NCBI GenBank assembly: GCA_964469455.1
Contig: CAYXZX010000064.1
Span: forward strand, 1 to 14,409
DNA: 14,409 nt
Origin: Fen-999 sp964469455
Lineage (GTDB): Bacteria > Pseudomonadota > Gammaproteobacteria > Burkholderiales > Rhodocyclaceae
Direction of reading: 5' to 3'
Position 1 is the stretch's first letter; the number at the start of each line of letters is the position of its first letter. Of the stretch, positions 1 to 7,109 are shown piece after piece. The notes under the pieces are model-generated. The model was not told the DNA's origin. It did not search any database and was given only the letters and a program-made list of their open reading frames with translations. The position numbers were made by a program, and so were the translations under genes.

Positions 1-92
1 TGTTTTTCTACGGCCCGCAGGATTCGGCCTACGCGCACGAAGCGACTGGCGTTGCAAATTTTCTTGCTTCGATGCCTTGGCTGTGGTCCTGA
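1..92 (+). CDS. 3' end of an unidentified protein (partial)
   Basis: The frame starting at base 3 is open from the window edge to a TGA at 90-92. It encodes about 29 residues with a plausible, non-repetitive composition (it begins FFYGPQDSAYAHEATG and ends FLASMPWLWS). The other two forward frames read as low-quality, Arg/Cys-rich or hydrophobic strings. I do not recognise the family from so short a tail. The next gene begins 336 bases further on, so this is probably the last gene of a separate transcription unit. It could also be a chance open frame. Confidence 0.45.
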   Translation, partial: FFYGPQDSAYAHEATGVANFLASMPWLWS

Positions 93-428
93 TCTTGCGA
101 AATCTTCTTACGCTTAATGTGTCCTCAACGAAACCGCGTCCAAGCTTCATGGTATTGCGAACAATGCGCGACGTCTTGTCCTTTAGTCAAGTGACCCTTG
201 CCTCGGAGTGCAGTTTTGACGTCGGAGTCTTGGTTGATCCCAACCCATCTACCTTTGCACTAATGATCAAGAGAACCCGCCCCAGCGGGCAAGACGCTAC
301 TTGGCCAGAGGGCCTACGATGCCGTGAAATCCGACGCAGAAACCTTGATACATTGTGACATTGCGCCAGTCGGATTCCTTACCCTGTCGATTCTTTCTCA
401 AGACTAATCATTTGCGGGAGCCAGTGCA
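93..428. other. Intergenic region upstream of the catabolic operon
   Basis: I see no convincing gene here. An open frame from 77 to 358 exists, but its start overlaps the upstream tail, it lacks a ribosome binding site, and its translation shows no family features. The region holds a short GC-rich inverted repeat at 276-289 (CCCGC, 4-base loop, GCGGG) and a small dyad at 186-195 (GTCA-AG-TGAC). It should carry the promoter and activator sites of the operon starting at 429. I could not find a -35/-10 pair close enough to consensus to call. Such weak promoters are common where an AraC-type activator is needed, but that link is inferred. Confidence 0.5.
276..289. terminator. Short GC-rich hairpin, possible terminator
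   Basis: CCCGC (276-280) and GCGGG (285-289) form a 5-bp perfect stem around a 4-base loop. On the + strand no T-run follows, so it is a poor intrinsic terminator for the gene ending at 92. On the - strand it is followed by TTCTCTT, but no - strand gene is evident. It may be only a chance dyad. Confidence 0.2.
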
Positions 429-1526
429 ATGACCAAAACCATTCAGCCCAAGATGGGCGTTATCTTCAAGTCCTATGAGCCGTTGTCTGCGATTCGTGCC
501 TATGCGGAGCAAACGGAAGCGTCAAACATGAGCGGCGGTTTCTGGATCGCCGAGGCCTATCATTGGTTCCGTCAGTATGGGCTTGAAGCGCGGGGCTGTT
601 TCACGACACTGGCTGTCGTCGCTCAGGCCACCAGGAAGATTCCGGTCGGGCTCGGCATTACTTCTCCCTACATGCGCCATCCGACCATACAGGCTTCGGA
701 GGCGGCCGGCATCGACGAACTTTCCAATGGTCGATTCGTCATGGGCATCGGCGTCGGCAAGGTGGGCATCGAGTATCTCGAATACGACATCGAAAAGCTG
801 CGCCCGGTCCAGGTTCATCAGGAGTCGATGGACATTATGCGCAAGGTTTTCAGCGGCCAGAAATTCGCCTACACGGGCAAGTACTACAAGTCATCGATGC
901 CGGCCTTTGATCGCGCTGGACGTGGCCTCCGCACGTCCATCCCCATCTATGTCGGGGCCACGGGCCCCTTCATGCAGAAACTGTCCGGCAAGGACGCAGA
1001 CGGCATGCTCCTTGCCGGCTTGACCTCGCCCGCTTTCGTGCGGTACGCGATTGACAACATGAAGGCCGGTGCCGCCGCCGCCGGTCGGAAGGTGTCCGAT
1101 GACTACCCCGTCGGCGGTGTGATCCTCTGTGCCTGCTCGCGCGACGGCGACAAGGCACGCAATGCGACGCGCAGCTATACGGGAACCTACGTCGTCAACA
1201 AGATCCGCAACATCAAGAATGATGTGATCCTCGCCGGCTCCGGTTTGCCCGACAGCACCTGGGATCCTTTCCGCAAGGCCATTGCCGAGGGAACGCAGGA
1301 CAATGTCACCCACTTGGTCACGGACGAAATGATGCGCCGCTTCACGGTGATCTCCGGAACTCCCGAGGAGTGTCTGGAGATTACCCAGGAATTGGTTGAC
1401 GCCGGCCTCAACCTGCCGTTGCTTGAAGTGGTGGGTAAGACGGTGGAGGACAATCTCGAAACCATCCGGCTGATGGGCGCAGAGGTTCTCCCGAAGTTGA
1501 AGCCAGGTCCGATTGCAGCGGCTTGA
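429..1526 (+). CDS. LLM-class (Mer-like) flavin/deazaflavin-dependent oxidoreductase
   Basis: This 365-residue protein belongs to the luciferase-like monooxygenase superfamily, a single TIM barrel that uses FMN or coenzyme F420. It resembles the F420-dependent methylene-tetrahydromethanopterin reductase (Mer) branch. The N-terminal strand and helix MGVIFKSYEP (9-18) are followed by GLGITSPYMRHP (74-85), IDELSNGR (95-102) with the Gly-rich MGIGVG (105-110), and the cofactor-region block IPIYVGATGPFMQKLSGKDADG (171-192). Length is normal for the family and no signal peptide is visible, so it is cytosolic. The start is set by GGGAG at 416-420, 8 bases upstream. It heads an operon that also contains fbiC, the synthase of the Fo deazaflavin. 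F420 or Fo is therefore a reasonable but unproven cofactor, and FMN is the alternative. The reaction could be a hydride transfer or, with O2, a monooxygenation; the substrate is unknown. Confidence 0.93.
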   Translation: MTKTIQPKMGVIFKSYEPLSAIRAYAEQTEASNMSGGFWIAEAYHWFRQYGLEARGCFTTLAVVAQATRKIPVGLGITSPYMRHPTIQASEAAGIDELSNGRFVMGIGVGKVGIEYLEYDIEKLRPVQVHQESMDIMRKVFSGQKFAYTGKYYKSSMPAFDRAGRGLRTSIPIYVGATGPFMQKLSGKDADGMLLAGLTSPAFVRYAIDNMKAGAAAAGRKVSDDYPVGGVILCACSRDGDKARNATRSYTGTYVVNKIRNIKNDVILAGSGLPDSTWDPFRKAIAEGTQDNVTHLVTDEMMRRFTVISGTPEECLEITQELVDAGLNLPLLEVVGKTVEDNLETIRLMGAEVLPKLKPGPIAAA

Positions 1527-1540
1527 GCTGTACGACGCAC

Positions 1541-1563
1541 GCGCCGCGCACGATGCGCGGCGC
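1541..1563. repeat. Strong intra-operon stem-loop
   Basis: GCGCCGCGCA (1541-1550) and TGCGCGGCGC (1554-1563) are perfect reverse complements separated by CGA. They give a 10-bp, very GC-rich hairpin 14 bases after the stop codon of the first gene and 24 bases before the next start. Only a short TT follows, so it is not a classical intrinsic terminator. It could act as a 3' mRNA stabiliser or attenuator that raises expression of the first gene relative to the rest. Confidence 0.7.
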
Positions 1564-1587
1564 TTATGAACTGACAGAGAGGGCAAG

Positions 1588-2508
1588 ATGAAGCTGGCTA
1601 GTTTTACGATCAAGTCAAGTGGCAAGAGGACTATCGGTGTTGTATTGCCTGATGGTGGCGTCCTCGACATTCACGGGGCAAGCAACGGCGCCCTGCCGGA
1701 TTCCATGATTTCCTTCCTCGAGGGGGGCGGGGCGGCGATGGACCGGGCGCGCAGTCTATCCGCAGTGGCGGGTCTGGGTCAGTCCAACGTCATACCAGCG
1801 TACGACGTGGAACTTGCCGCGCCGGTTCCCCGGCCGGGCAAGATCATGCATACCTCCTGCAACTTCCCGGCCCACTTGTCGGAATTGACTACATGGAAAG
1901 AGCCCGAGTGGCAGTCGCACAATTGGGGGGAATTCCATTTCGAGCACCCCACGGGTTTCCTCGAGGCGCCGTCAAGCGTGGTGCCCACCAATGCCAAGGT
2001 CAAGATACCGCATTTCACCAAGCAACTAGATTACGAAATCGAGGTCGGCATCATCATCGGCAAGAAGGCGTTTTGCGTGTCGCCGGAAGAAGCGCTGGGT
2101 TACGTGGCCGGCTTGACAATCTTCAACGATCTTTCGGCACGCGACATACAGGCACGCGAGCACTCGAACAAGGTCATTCTGCTGGGCAAGAGCTTCGATG
2201 GTTCGTGTCCGCTGGGACCATACTTGGTAACGCTTGATGAGGTCGGTGACGTCAATAGTCTGGGCATGGTCCTGACGCTGAACGGCGAGGAACGTCAGCG
2301 TTCGAGCACGGGCAATGTTCACTACAAGATCGCGGACATGGTGTCCTGGTGGTCGAATATCACGCTCGAACCGGGCGACGTGATTACTTCGGGTAGCCCC
2401 CCAGGCGTCATTGCTGGGCGCAAGAATCCGGTCTATCTGAAGGGCGGCGATCGTATCGACTGCAATGTCGACAAGTTGGGCACCCTGACGACCTTCATCG
2501 TCGAATAG
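1588..2508 (+). CDS. Fumarylacetoacetate hydrolase (FAH)-family protein
   Basis: This 306-residue protein has the FAH fold, a family of divalent-metal enzymes that hydrolyse, decarboxylate or isomerise 2-oxo or 1,3-dioxo acids. The N-terminal part (1-75) is the small variable domain. The catalytic domain starts near VELAAPVPRPGKI (74-86). The metal ligands fit the E-x-E...D pattern: E150 and E152 in LDYEIEVG, then D181 in FNDLSARD. Also visible are the KSFDGSCPLGP block (201-211), with its conserved Lys and Gly-Pro, and the late SGSPPGV turn (268-274, usually TGTPxGV). The Shine-Dalgarno GAGAGGG (1576-1582) supports the ATG. The gene lies 61 bases after the oxidoreductase gene and 11 bases before the M20 gene, clearly in the operon. 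In degradation pathways such proteins process ring-cleavage products, but the exact substrate cannot be assigned. Confidence 0.92.
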   Translation: MKLASFTIKSSGKRTIGVVLPDGGVLDIHGASNGALPDSMISFLEGGGAAMDRARSLSAVAGLGQSNVIPAYDVELAAPVPRPGKIMHTSCNFPAHLSELTTWKEPEWQSHNWGEFHFEHPTGFLEAPSSVVPTNAKVKIPHFTKQLDYEIEVGIIIGKKAFCVSPEEALGYVAGLTIFNDLSARDIQAREHSNKVILLGKSFDGSCPLGPYLVTLDEVGDVNSLGMVLTLNGEERQRSSTGNVHYKIADMVSWWSNITLEPGDVITSGSPPGVIAGRKNPVYLKGGDRIDCNVDKLGTLTTFIVE

Positions 2509-2519
2509 CGAGGTATACG

Positions 2520-3791
2520 ATGGCAAATCGAGTGAGTTCCGATCTGGTCCGCAAGGCCATCGATCAGATCGATCGGGAGCGCATGGTCAAGATGACCATG
2601 GACTTGACCAACATTCCGAGCCCGACCGGATACGAAGGCGAGATGGCTCGCGCTGTAAACGACTTGTTGAGGGGTGCCGGATTCGATTCCGTGCTTCAGC
2701 CAATCGGCGACGAGCGCTACAACGCGGTCGGCAGGCTGCAAGGCAAGGGTGGTGGCAAGTCGCTGATGTTCAACGGCCACCTCGACACTTCGTTCGGTCC
2801 GGAGCAGGCGCATCGTGGTATTGGCTACAAGTGTGAGGGCACCCTGGTCGACAACGAGTGGATCTACGGCATGGGCTCGTTCAACATGAAGAGCGCCATG
2901 GCGACCTATATCACCGCGAGCGATGCGATTCGCAAAGCCGGGATCAAACTGGGCGCCGACGTGGTCATTGCCGGCGTGGCCGGCGAAATCGAAAAGTCGC
3001 CGGTCAATGAGTACGAGGGCCGCCAATACCAGGGTTACGGTGTCGGCACGAAGTACGCTATTACCCATGGCGCGGTGGCGGACTACTGCATCCTCGGCGA
3101 ACCGACCAACATGATGCTGATATCCCAGCACTGCGGCACTACATGGATCAAGATCACGGTTCCCGGTCATCTGATCCATACCGCGTGGTCGGAAGTCGAT
3201 CGTAACGCGATCAACAAGTCGCGAGTCATTCTGGATGCGATTCACGAGTGGATTCCCGATTACTGTCGGCGTCACGCCGTGGCTGACTTTCAGCCGCGCG
3301 TTAACGTGTCGGCCATCGAAGGTGGTTGGCCGTGGCGGGGTGCGCGCACGCCGGACAATTGCGTCATCTATCTCGACGTCCGGACGGTACCGAACGTGTT
3401 GCCCGTTCAAGCCTTCAACGAAGTGCGGGACATGGTGAATGCGGTAGTCAGGAAGAACCCCCAGCTGGAGGGAACCAAGTGCGAGATTTTCCTTTCCGCG
3501 CCTGGCACCTCCATTCCCGAAGAAAGCGAATTGATCAAGCAGATTACGGCCGCTCATGCCAACCAGTTGGGGAAGGCGCCCGAACGGGGCATCGAGACTT
3601 GGTATAGTGACGCAGCCCACATGAATCGTTACGGCATTCCGACGGTGAATTACGGATCAGCGGGACGGATCAGGACGGGTGGCGGCGGATTCTCGACCCA
3701 TCAGGGCGAGCATGTTCATATTGGCGACATGGTGGACATCGTCCGCGTCTATATCGAAGTAATGATGAACATCTGCGGCGTGGTCGAATAG
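2520..3791 (+). CDS. M20-family metallohydrolase (ArgE/DapE-like) with variant metal site
   Basis: This 423-residue protein has the M20 fold of zinc amidohydrolases, which cleave N-acyl, N-succinyl, N-carbamoyl or dipeptide bonds. The first metal motif is FNGHLDTS with H87 and D89. The region that normally reads GxGxxDMKG is GMGSFNMKS (117-125), so the metal-bridging Asp is Asn122. E156 and E158 in GEIEK stand where the catalytic-base/ligand Glu pair is expected. E194 in LGEPTN and H394 in STHQGEH fit the remaining ligands. The inserted dimerisation (lid) domain spans roughly 200-315. GCGAGG at 2508-2513 is the ribosome binding site. The gene starts 11 bases after the FAH gene, which suggests coupled translation. 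A role in hydrolysing an amide-type intermediate is inferred. The Asn variant could tune metal content or change the reaction, so the label peptidase should be avoided. Confidence 0.92.
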   Translation: MANRVSSDLVRKAIDQIDRERMVKMTMDLTNIPSPTGYEGEMARAVNDLLRGAGFDSVLQPIGDERYNAVGRLQGKGGGKSLMFNGHLDTSFGPEQAHRGIGYKCEGTLVDNEWIYGMGSFNMKSAMATYITASDAIRKAGIKLGADVVIAGVAGEIEKSPVNEYEGRQYQGYGVGTKYAITHGAVADYCILGEPTNMMLISQHCGTTWIKITVPGHLIHTAWSEVDRNAINKSRVILDAIHEWIPDYCRRHAVADFQPRVNVSAIEGGWPWRGARTPDNCVIYLDVRTVPNVLPVQAFNEVRDMVNAVVRKNPQLEGTKCEIFLSAPGTSIPEESELIKQITAAHANQLGKAPERGIETWYSDAAHMNRYGIPTVNYGSAGRIRTGGGGFSTHQGEHVHIGDMVDIVRVYIEVMMNICGVVE

Positions 3792-3831
3792 GGCAAGTTC
3801 CATCGCGCCGTGGTAACCCAGCAGGATCTTC

Positions 3832-6207
3832 ATGGAACTTGAGAATTTTCTGAACGATCGACCTGATCACGGCGCGGCTTTGTCGCTATCCGACGTTACC
3901 AACGTCACCAGGCTCTGCGAAATTGCCGCGGCGATACGCGACAGCGGGCACGGCTCGGTGGTGACTTATTCACCGAAGGTTTTCATTCCGCTCACGCAGT
4001 TGTGTCGGGATGTTTGTCACTACTGCACGTTCGCCAAGGCACCGGGACGCGTAGAGGCCCCGTACTTGACGCCCGAGCAGGCGCTGGATATTGCGCGCGC
4101 AGGCGTGGCCGCCGGCTGTCATGAGGCCTTGTTCACGCTCGGCGACAAGCCAGAATTGCGCTATGCCGCTGCCCGCGATTCGCTCGCAAGCATGGGTCAC
4201 GCGACAACGATTGATTATCTGGTCGAAATGGCTCTACTGGTGCATGCTGAGACCGGATTGCTGCCGCACGTGAATCCGGGGGTCACCGACTTCGACGATC
4301 TGCATCGGTTGCGCAAGGTTTCGGTTTCGCAAGGGCTCATGCTCGAAAGCGCTTCGTCGCGGCTCTGTGCCGCCGGAGGGCCGCATCACGGTTCGCCCGA
4401 TAAGTTGCCAGCGGCGCGCCTGACGACGCTTGACGAGGCTGGTCAATTACGGATTCCGATGACATCGGGAATTCTGATCGGAATCGGGGAAACGCGGCGG
4501 GAGCGCATCGAGGCCTTGCTTGCCTTGCGCGACCTTGATGATGCCCATGGTCATATTCAGGAGGTGATCATTCAGAATTTCCGGCGCAAGCCGGGAACCA
4601 AGATGGCAAACACCGATGAACCGTCCCTGGAGGAACTCTGCTGGACAGTGGCGGTGGCTCGTATCATTTTTGGACCGGACGCCAATATTCAGGCGCCTCC
4701 GAATCTCTCGCCGCATGGATTGCGCGCGCTTGTCAACGCCGGGATCAGCGACCTTGGCGGGATATCGCCGGTCACGCAGGATCACGTCAATCCCGAAGCC
4801 CCGTGGCCGCACCTGCGCTTATTGGCCAGAGAGACTGAAATCGCGGGCAAGTTGCTTGTGCCCCGGCTGGCCGTATATCCGAAGTACGTTCAGGGTTCTT
4901 CCGAGTGGATCGATCCGGCTCTGCAACAGTCCGTCCGTAATCGAGTCGATGCATCGGGCTTCCCGCGAACAGAAACATGGTGCCCTGGCGCGGACGTGGC
5001 TCCACCCGGAGTACCCGATATTCCAGACTCGGGGACCCTGCTCCATTTTCTGGGCAGCGAGATATTCCGCCACACCGAGAAGGCAGCCCGCGGCGAGCGT
5101 CTGAGCGAACGTGAGGTGACGCAGTTGTTCGAAACGCGGGGCGCGGAGTTTCGCATGGTTTGCGCCGCGGCCGACGAACTGCGAGTCGCCGTCAACGGCG
5201 ACGTTGTCACATACGTGTGCAATTGCAATATCAACTACACGAACATCTGCTCCTACAAGTGTCAGTTCTGCGCATTTTCCAAGGGGAAGTCACACGCCGA
5301 TCTTCGTGGCAAGGCGTACAACCTGTCATTGGAAGATATTCAGGCGAAGTCACGGGAAGCGTGGCAGCGAGGAGCGATCGAGGTTTGCCTGCAGGGAGGC
5401 ATTCACCCTGCCTATACGGGACAGACCTACCTCGACATCTGCGCGGCGATCAAGGCAGTGCTCCCGGCGATGCATGTCCATGCCTTCTCGCCGCTGGAAA
5501 TCTGGCAGGGAGCGAAGACGCTCGGTCTCGGCTTGCCGGAGTACTTGGGGGAGTTGAAAGCGGCTGGCCTCGGTTCCGTGCCCGGCACCGCAGCGGAGAT
5601 TCTCGTTCCGGAAATCCGGGAGGTGCTGTGCCCGGACAAGGTTACCGTCGATCAGTGGACGGCGGTGATGCGCGCGGTTCATGGCGTAGGCCTTAGAAGT
5701 ACTGCCACCATCATGTTTGGTCATGTCGAAAGGCCTTTGCACTGGGCAAAGCATCTCTTGCTAATTCGTGATCTTCAGTCCGAAACCGGTGGATTCACGG
5801 AATTTGTGCCTTTGCCTTTCGTGCACATGGAGTCGCCGCTCTACCGCCGCGGCCGCGCGCGACAAGGCCCGACCTTCCGTGAGGCGGTTCTCATGCATGC
5901 GGTGGCACGGTTGGCACTGCATGGACATATTGGCAACATTCAAACGTCATGGGTGAAGATGGGGCGCGAAGGGGTGCGAGCAACTTTGCAGGCTGGCGCG
6001 AACGACCTCGGCGGAACCCTCATGTACGAGAGCATTAGTCGTGCCGCCGGTGCATCACATGGCCAGGAGATGACGCCGAGTGACATGGACGCTGTCATCG
6101 CCGGCTTGGACCGCATACCGGTACAGCGCAACACGCTTTACCACCCAGTGCCTCGTAGGGACATCGCGCTGGCTGGATGTGATCGGCACTTGGCGGGGCA
6201 GAGATGA
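3832..6207 (+). CDS. fbiC: FO synthase, CofG-CofH fusion (FbiC)
   Basis: FbiC makes 7,8-didemethyl-8-hydroxy-5-deazariboflavin (Fo), the chromophore of coenzyme F420, from tyrosine and a riboflavin precursor, using two radical-SAM modules. Both modules are present in the usual order. The N-terminal CofG half has its 4Fe-4S motif CRDVCHYC (C58, C62, C65) after KVFIPLTQL, and NFRRKPGT at 249-256. The C-terminal CofH half has NINYTNICSYKCQFCAFSK (C473, C477, C480). It also has the late CofH blocks FVPLPFVHMESP (658-669), NIQTSWVKMG (702-711), NDLGGTLMYESISRAAGASHG (724-744) and QRNTLY (765-770). At 791 residues it is slightly shorter than actinobacterial FbiC (about 850) but has no missing domain. 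AGGA at 3823-3826 precedes the ATG. The F420 genes cofC, cofD and cofE are not in the window. Placement between hydrolase genes in a catabolic operon is unusual and implies local demand for the deazaflavin. Confidence 0.96.
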   Translation: MELENFLNDRPDHGAALSLSDVTNVTRLCEIAAAIRDSGHGSVVTYSPKVFIPLTQLCRDVCHYCTFAKAPGRVEAPYLTPEQALDIARAGVAAGCHEALFTLGDKPELRYAAARDSLASMGHATTIDYLVEMALLVHAETGLLPHVNPGVTDFDDLHRLRKVSVSQGLMLESASSRLCAAGGPHHGSPDKLPAARLTTLDEAGQLRIPMTSGILIGIGETRRERIEALLALRDLDDAHGHIQEVIIQNFRRKPGTKMANTDEPSLEELCWTVAVARIIFGPDANIQAPPNLSPHGLRALVNAGISDLGGISPVTQDHVNPEAPWPHLRLLARETEIAGKLLVPRLAVYPKYVQGSSEWIDPALQQSVRNRVDASGFPRTETWCPGADVAPPGVPDIPDSGTLLHFLGSEIFRHTEKAARGERLSEREVTQLFETRGAEFRMVCAAADELRVAVNGDVVTYVCNCNINYTNICSYKCQFCAFSKGKSHADLRGKAYNLSLEDIQAKSREAWQRGAIEVCLQGGIHPAYTGQTYLDICAAIKAVLPAMHVHAFSPLEIWQGAKTLGLGLPEYLGELKAAGLGSVPGTAAEILVPEIREVLCPDKVTVDQWTAVMRAVHGVGLRSTATIMFGHVERPLHWAKHLLLIRDLQSETGGFTEFVPLPFVHMESPLYRRGRARQGPTFREAVLMHAVARLALHGHIGNIQTSWVKMGREGVRATLQAGANDLGGTLMYESISRAAGASHGQEMTPSDMDAVIAGLDRIPVQRNTLYHPVPRRDIALAGCDRHLAGQR

Positions 6208-6263
6208 CGATCCGGTGGCGAAAGTGGAGTACTCATACAACATATGCGGGGAGACGGTGAGAA

Positions 6264-7079
6264 ATGAGCGGTCAAGATCTATTTGACGTTCTGTCCAGAG
6301 CGAAGGTTTACGATCTCGGTCAGGCCTATTGGCCGAGCATGCCGGTTCATCCGTTCGATCCACCATTTCAGTTTTATCTGTATCGCTATCACGAATACGT
6401 ACGCAAGTCATTCGATGAGATGGGTATCCAACCGGGTTTTTCCGATGCCATTAGCCTGATCATCACATCAATGCACTCCGGCACGCATTTCGATCTTCCG
6501 ATTCACATGTCGCAGGACCTCAAGGTAATGGGGATCGATGTCACACCCTACCAGCGGGATGTCGGTTTCAAGGACTTGCCGGAGCCCCTGCATAGCATGG
6601 AAAAAGTGCCGCCCCTGCTCCTGCGAGCCGTTCTTCTGGATATTCCTGCCTACAAGGGCATGGATATCCTGCCCGAGCGCTACGCGATCACGCTGGAAGA
6701 TCTGGAAGGGGCAGCGCAACGGCAGGGTGTTTCGTTGCAGGAGGGAGACTGTCTGCTGGTACGTACCGGCTATGGACGTTTCTTTGAGACTGATCGCGAT
6801 ACGTATCTATTCAAATGGGCGGGGCTGAGTGATGAGGCCGCTCATTGGGTGGCTGGCAGGAAGCCGAAGCTTGTGGGTACCGATAATCTCTCGCTGGGGG
6901 TTCCGGCACCTTTCAACAGTCATCGGATCATTCTTGTCGAAAAAGGCATTTACACCATGAAGAGCCTGGACCTGGAGAAGCTGGCAGCGGACCAGCACTA
7001 CGTCAGCACCGTGGTGGTCCTGCCGTTGAAGATCAAAGGCGGGGAAGCATCTCTAGTACGTCCGATCGCCATTGCCTAG
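6264..7079 (+). CDS. Cyclase-family metal hydrolase (kynurenine formamidase/isatin hydrolase-like)
   Basis: This 271-residue protein belongs to the cyclase family (PF04199), Mn/Zn hydrolases that include bacterial kynurenine formamidase and isatin hydrolase, which open amide or lactam bonds. The signature HxGTHxDxPxH is intact as HSGTHFDLPIH (H71, H75, D77, H81). A later block gives D207 in GTDNLS and H220 in NSHRIILVEKG, also expected near the active site. The family's C-terminal strands are present (VVVLPLKIKGG, 250-260). No signal peptide is visible. GGGAG at 6249-6253 supports the ATG, 56 bases after fbiC. The context suggests hydrolysis of a ring or N-formyl/amide intermediate. Kynurenine itself is unlikely as substrate, since no tryptophan-pathway genes are present. 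Confidence 0.92.
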   Translation: MSGQDLFDVLSRAKVYDLGQAYWPSMPVHPFDPPFQFYLYRYHEYVRKSFDEMGIQPGFSDAISLIITSMHSGTHFDLPIHMSQDLKVMGIDVTPYQRDVGFKDLPEPLHSMEKVPPLLLRAVLLDIPAYKGMDILPERYAITLEDLEGAAQRQGVSLQEGDCLLVRTGYGRFFETDRDTYLFKWAGLSDEAAHWVAGRKPKLVGTDNLSLGVPAPFNSHRIILVEKGIYTMKSLDLEKLAADQHYVSTVVVLPLKIKGGEASLVRPIAIA

Positions 7080-7109
7080 TACAAATCAAGGACGCTTGGA
7101 GCACAATTT

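Noticed and set aside
77..358. 93-residue forward open frame starting ATGGCTGTGGTC (ATG at 77)
   Set aside because: It overlaps the more plausible tail ending at 92, has no ribosome binding site and shows no recognisable domain, so it is treated as chance.
891..1670. 259-residue - strand open frame across the LLM and FAH genes
   Set aside because: Shadow of the LLM coding sequence; no Shine-Dalgarno or recognisable protein motif.
2433..3620. 395-residue open frame on the - strand
   Set aside because: It lies antisense to the M20 gene, whose motifs are clear. The antisense translation has no family features and is a by-product of GC-rich codon usage.
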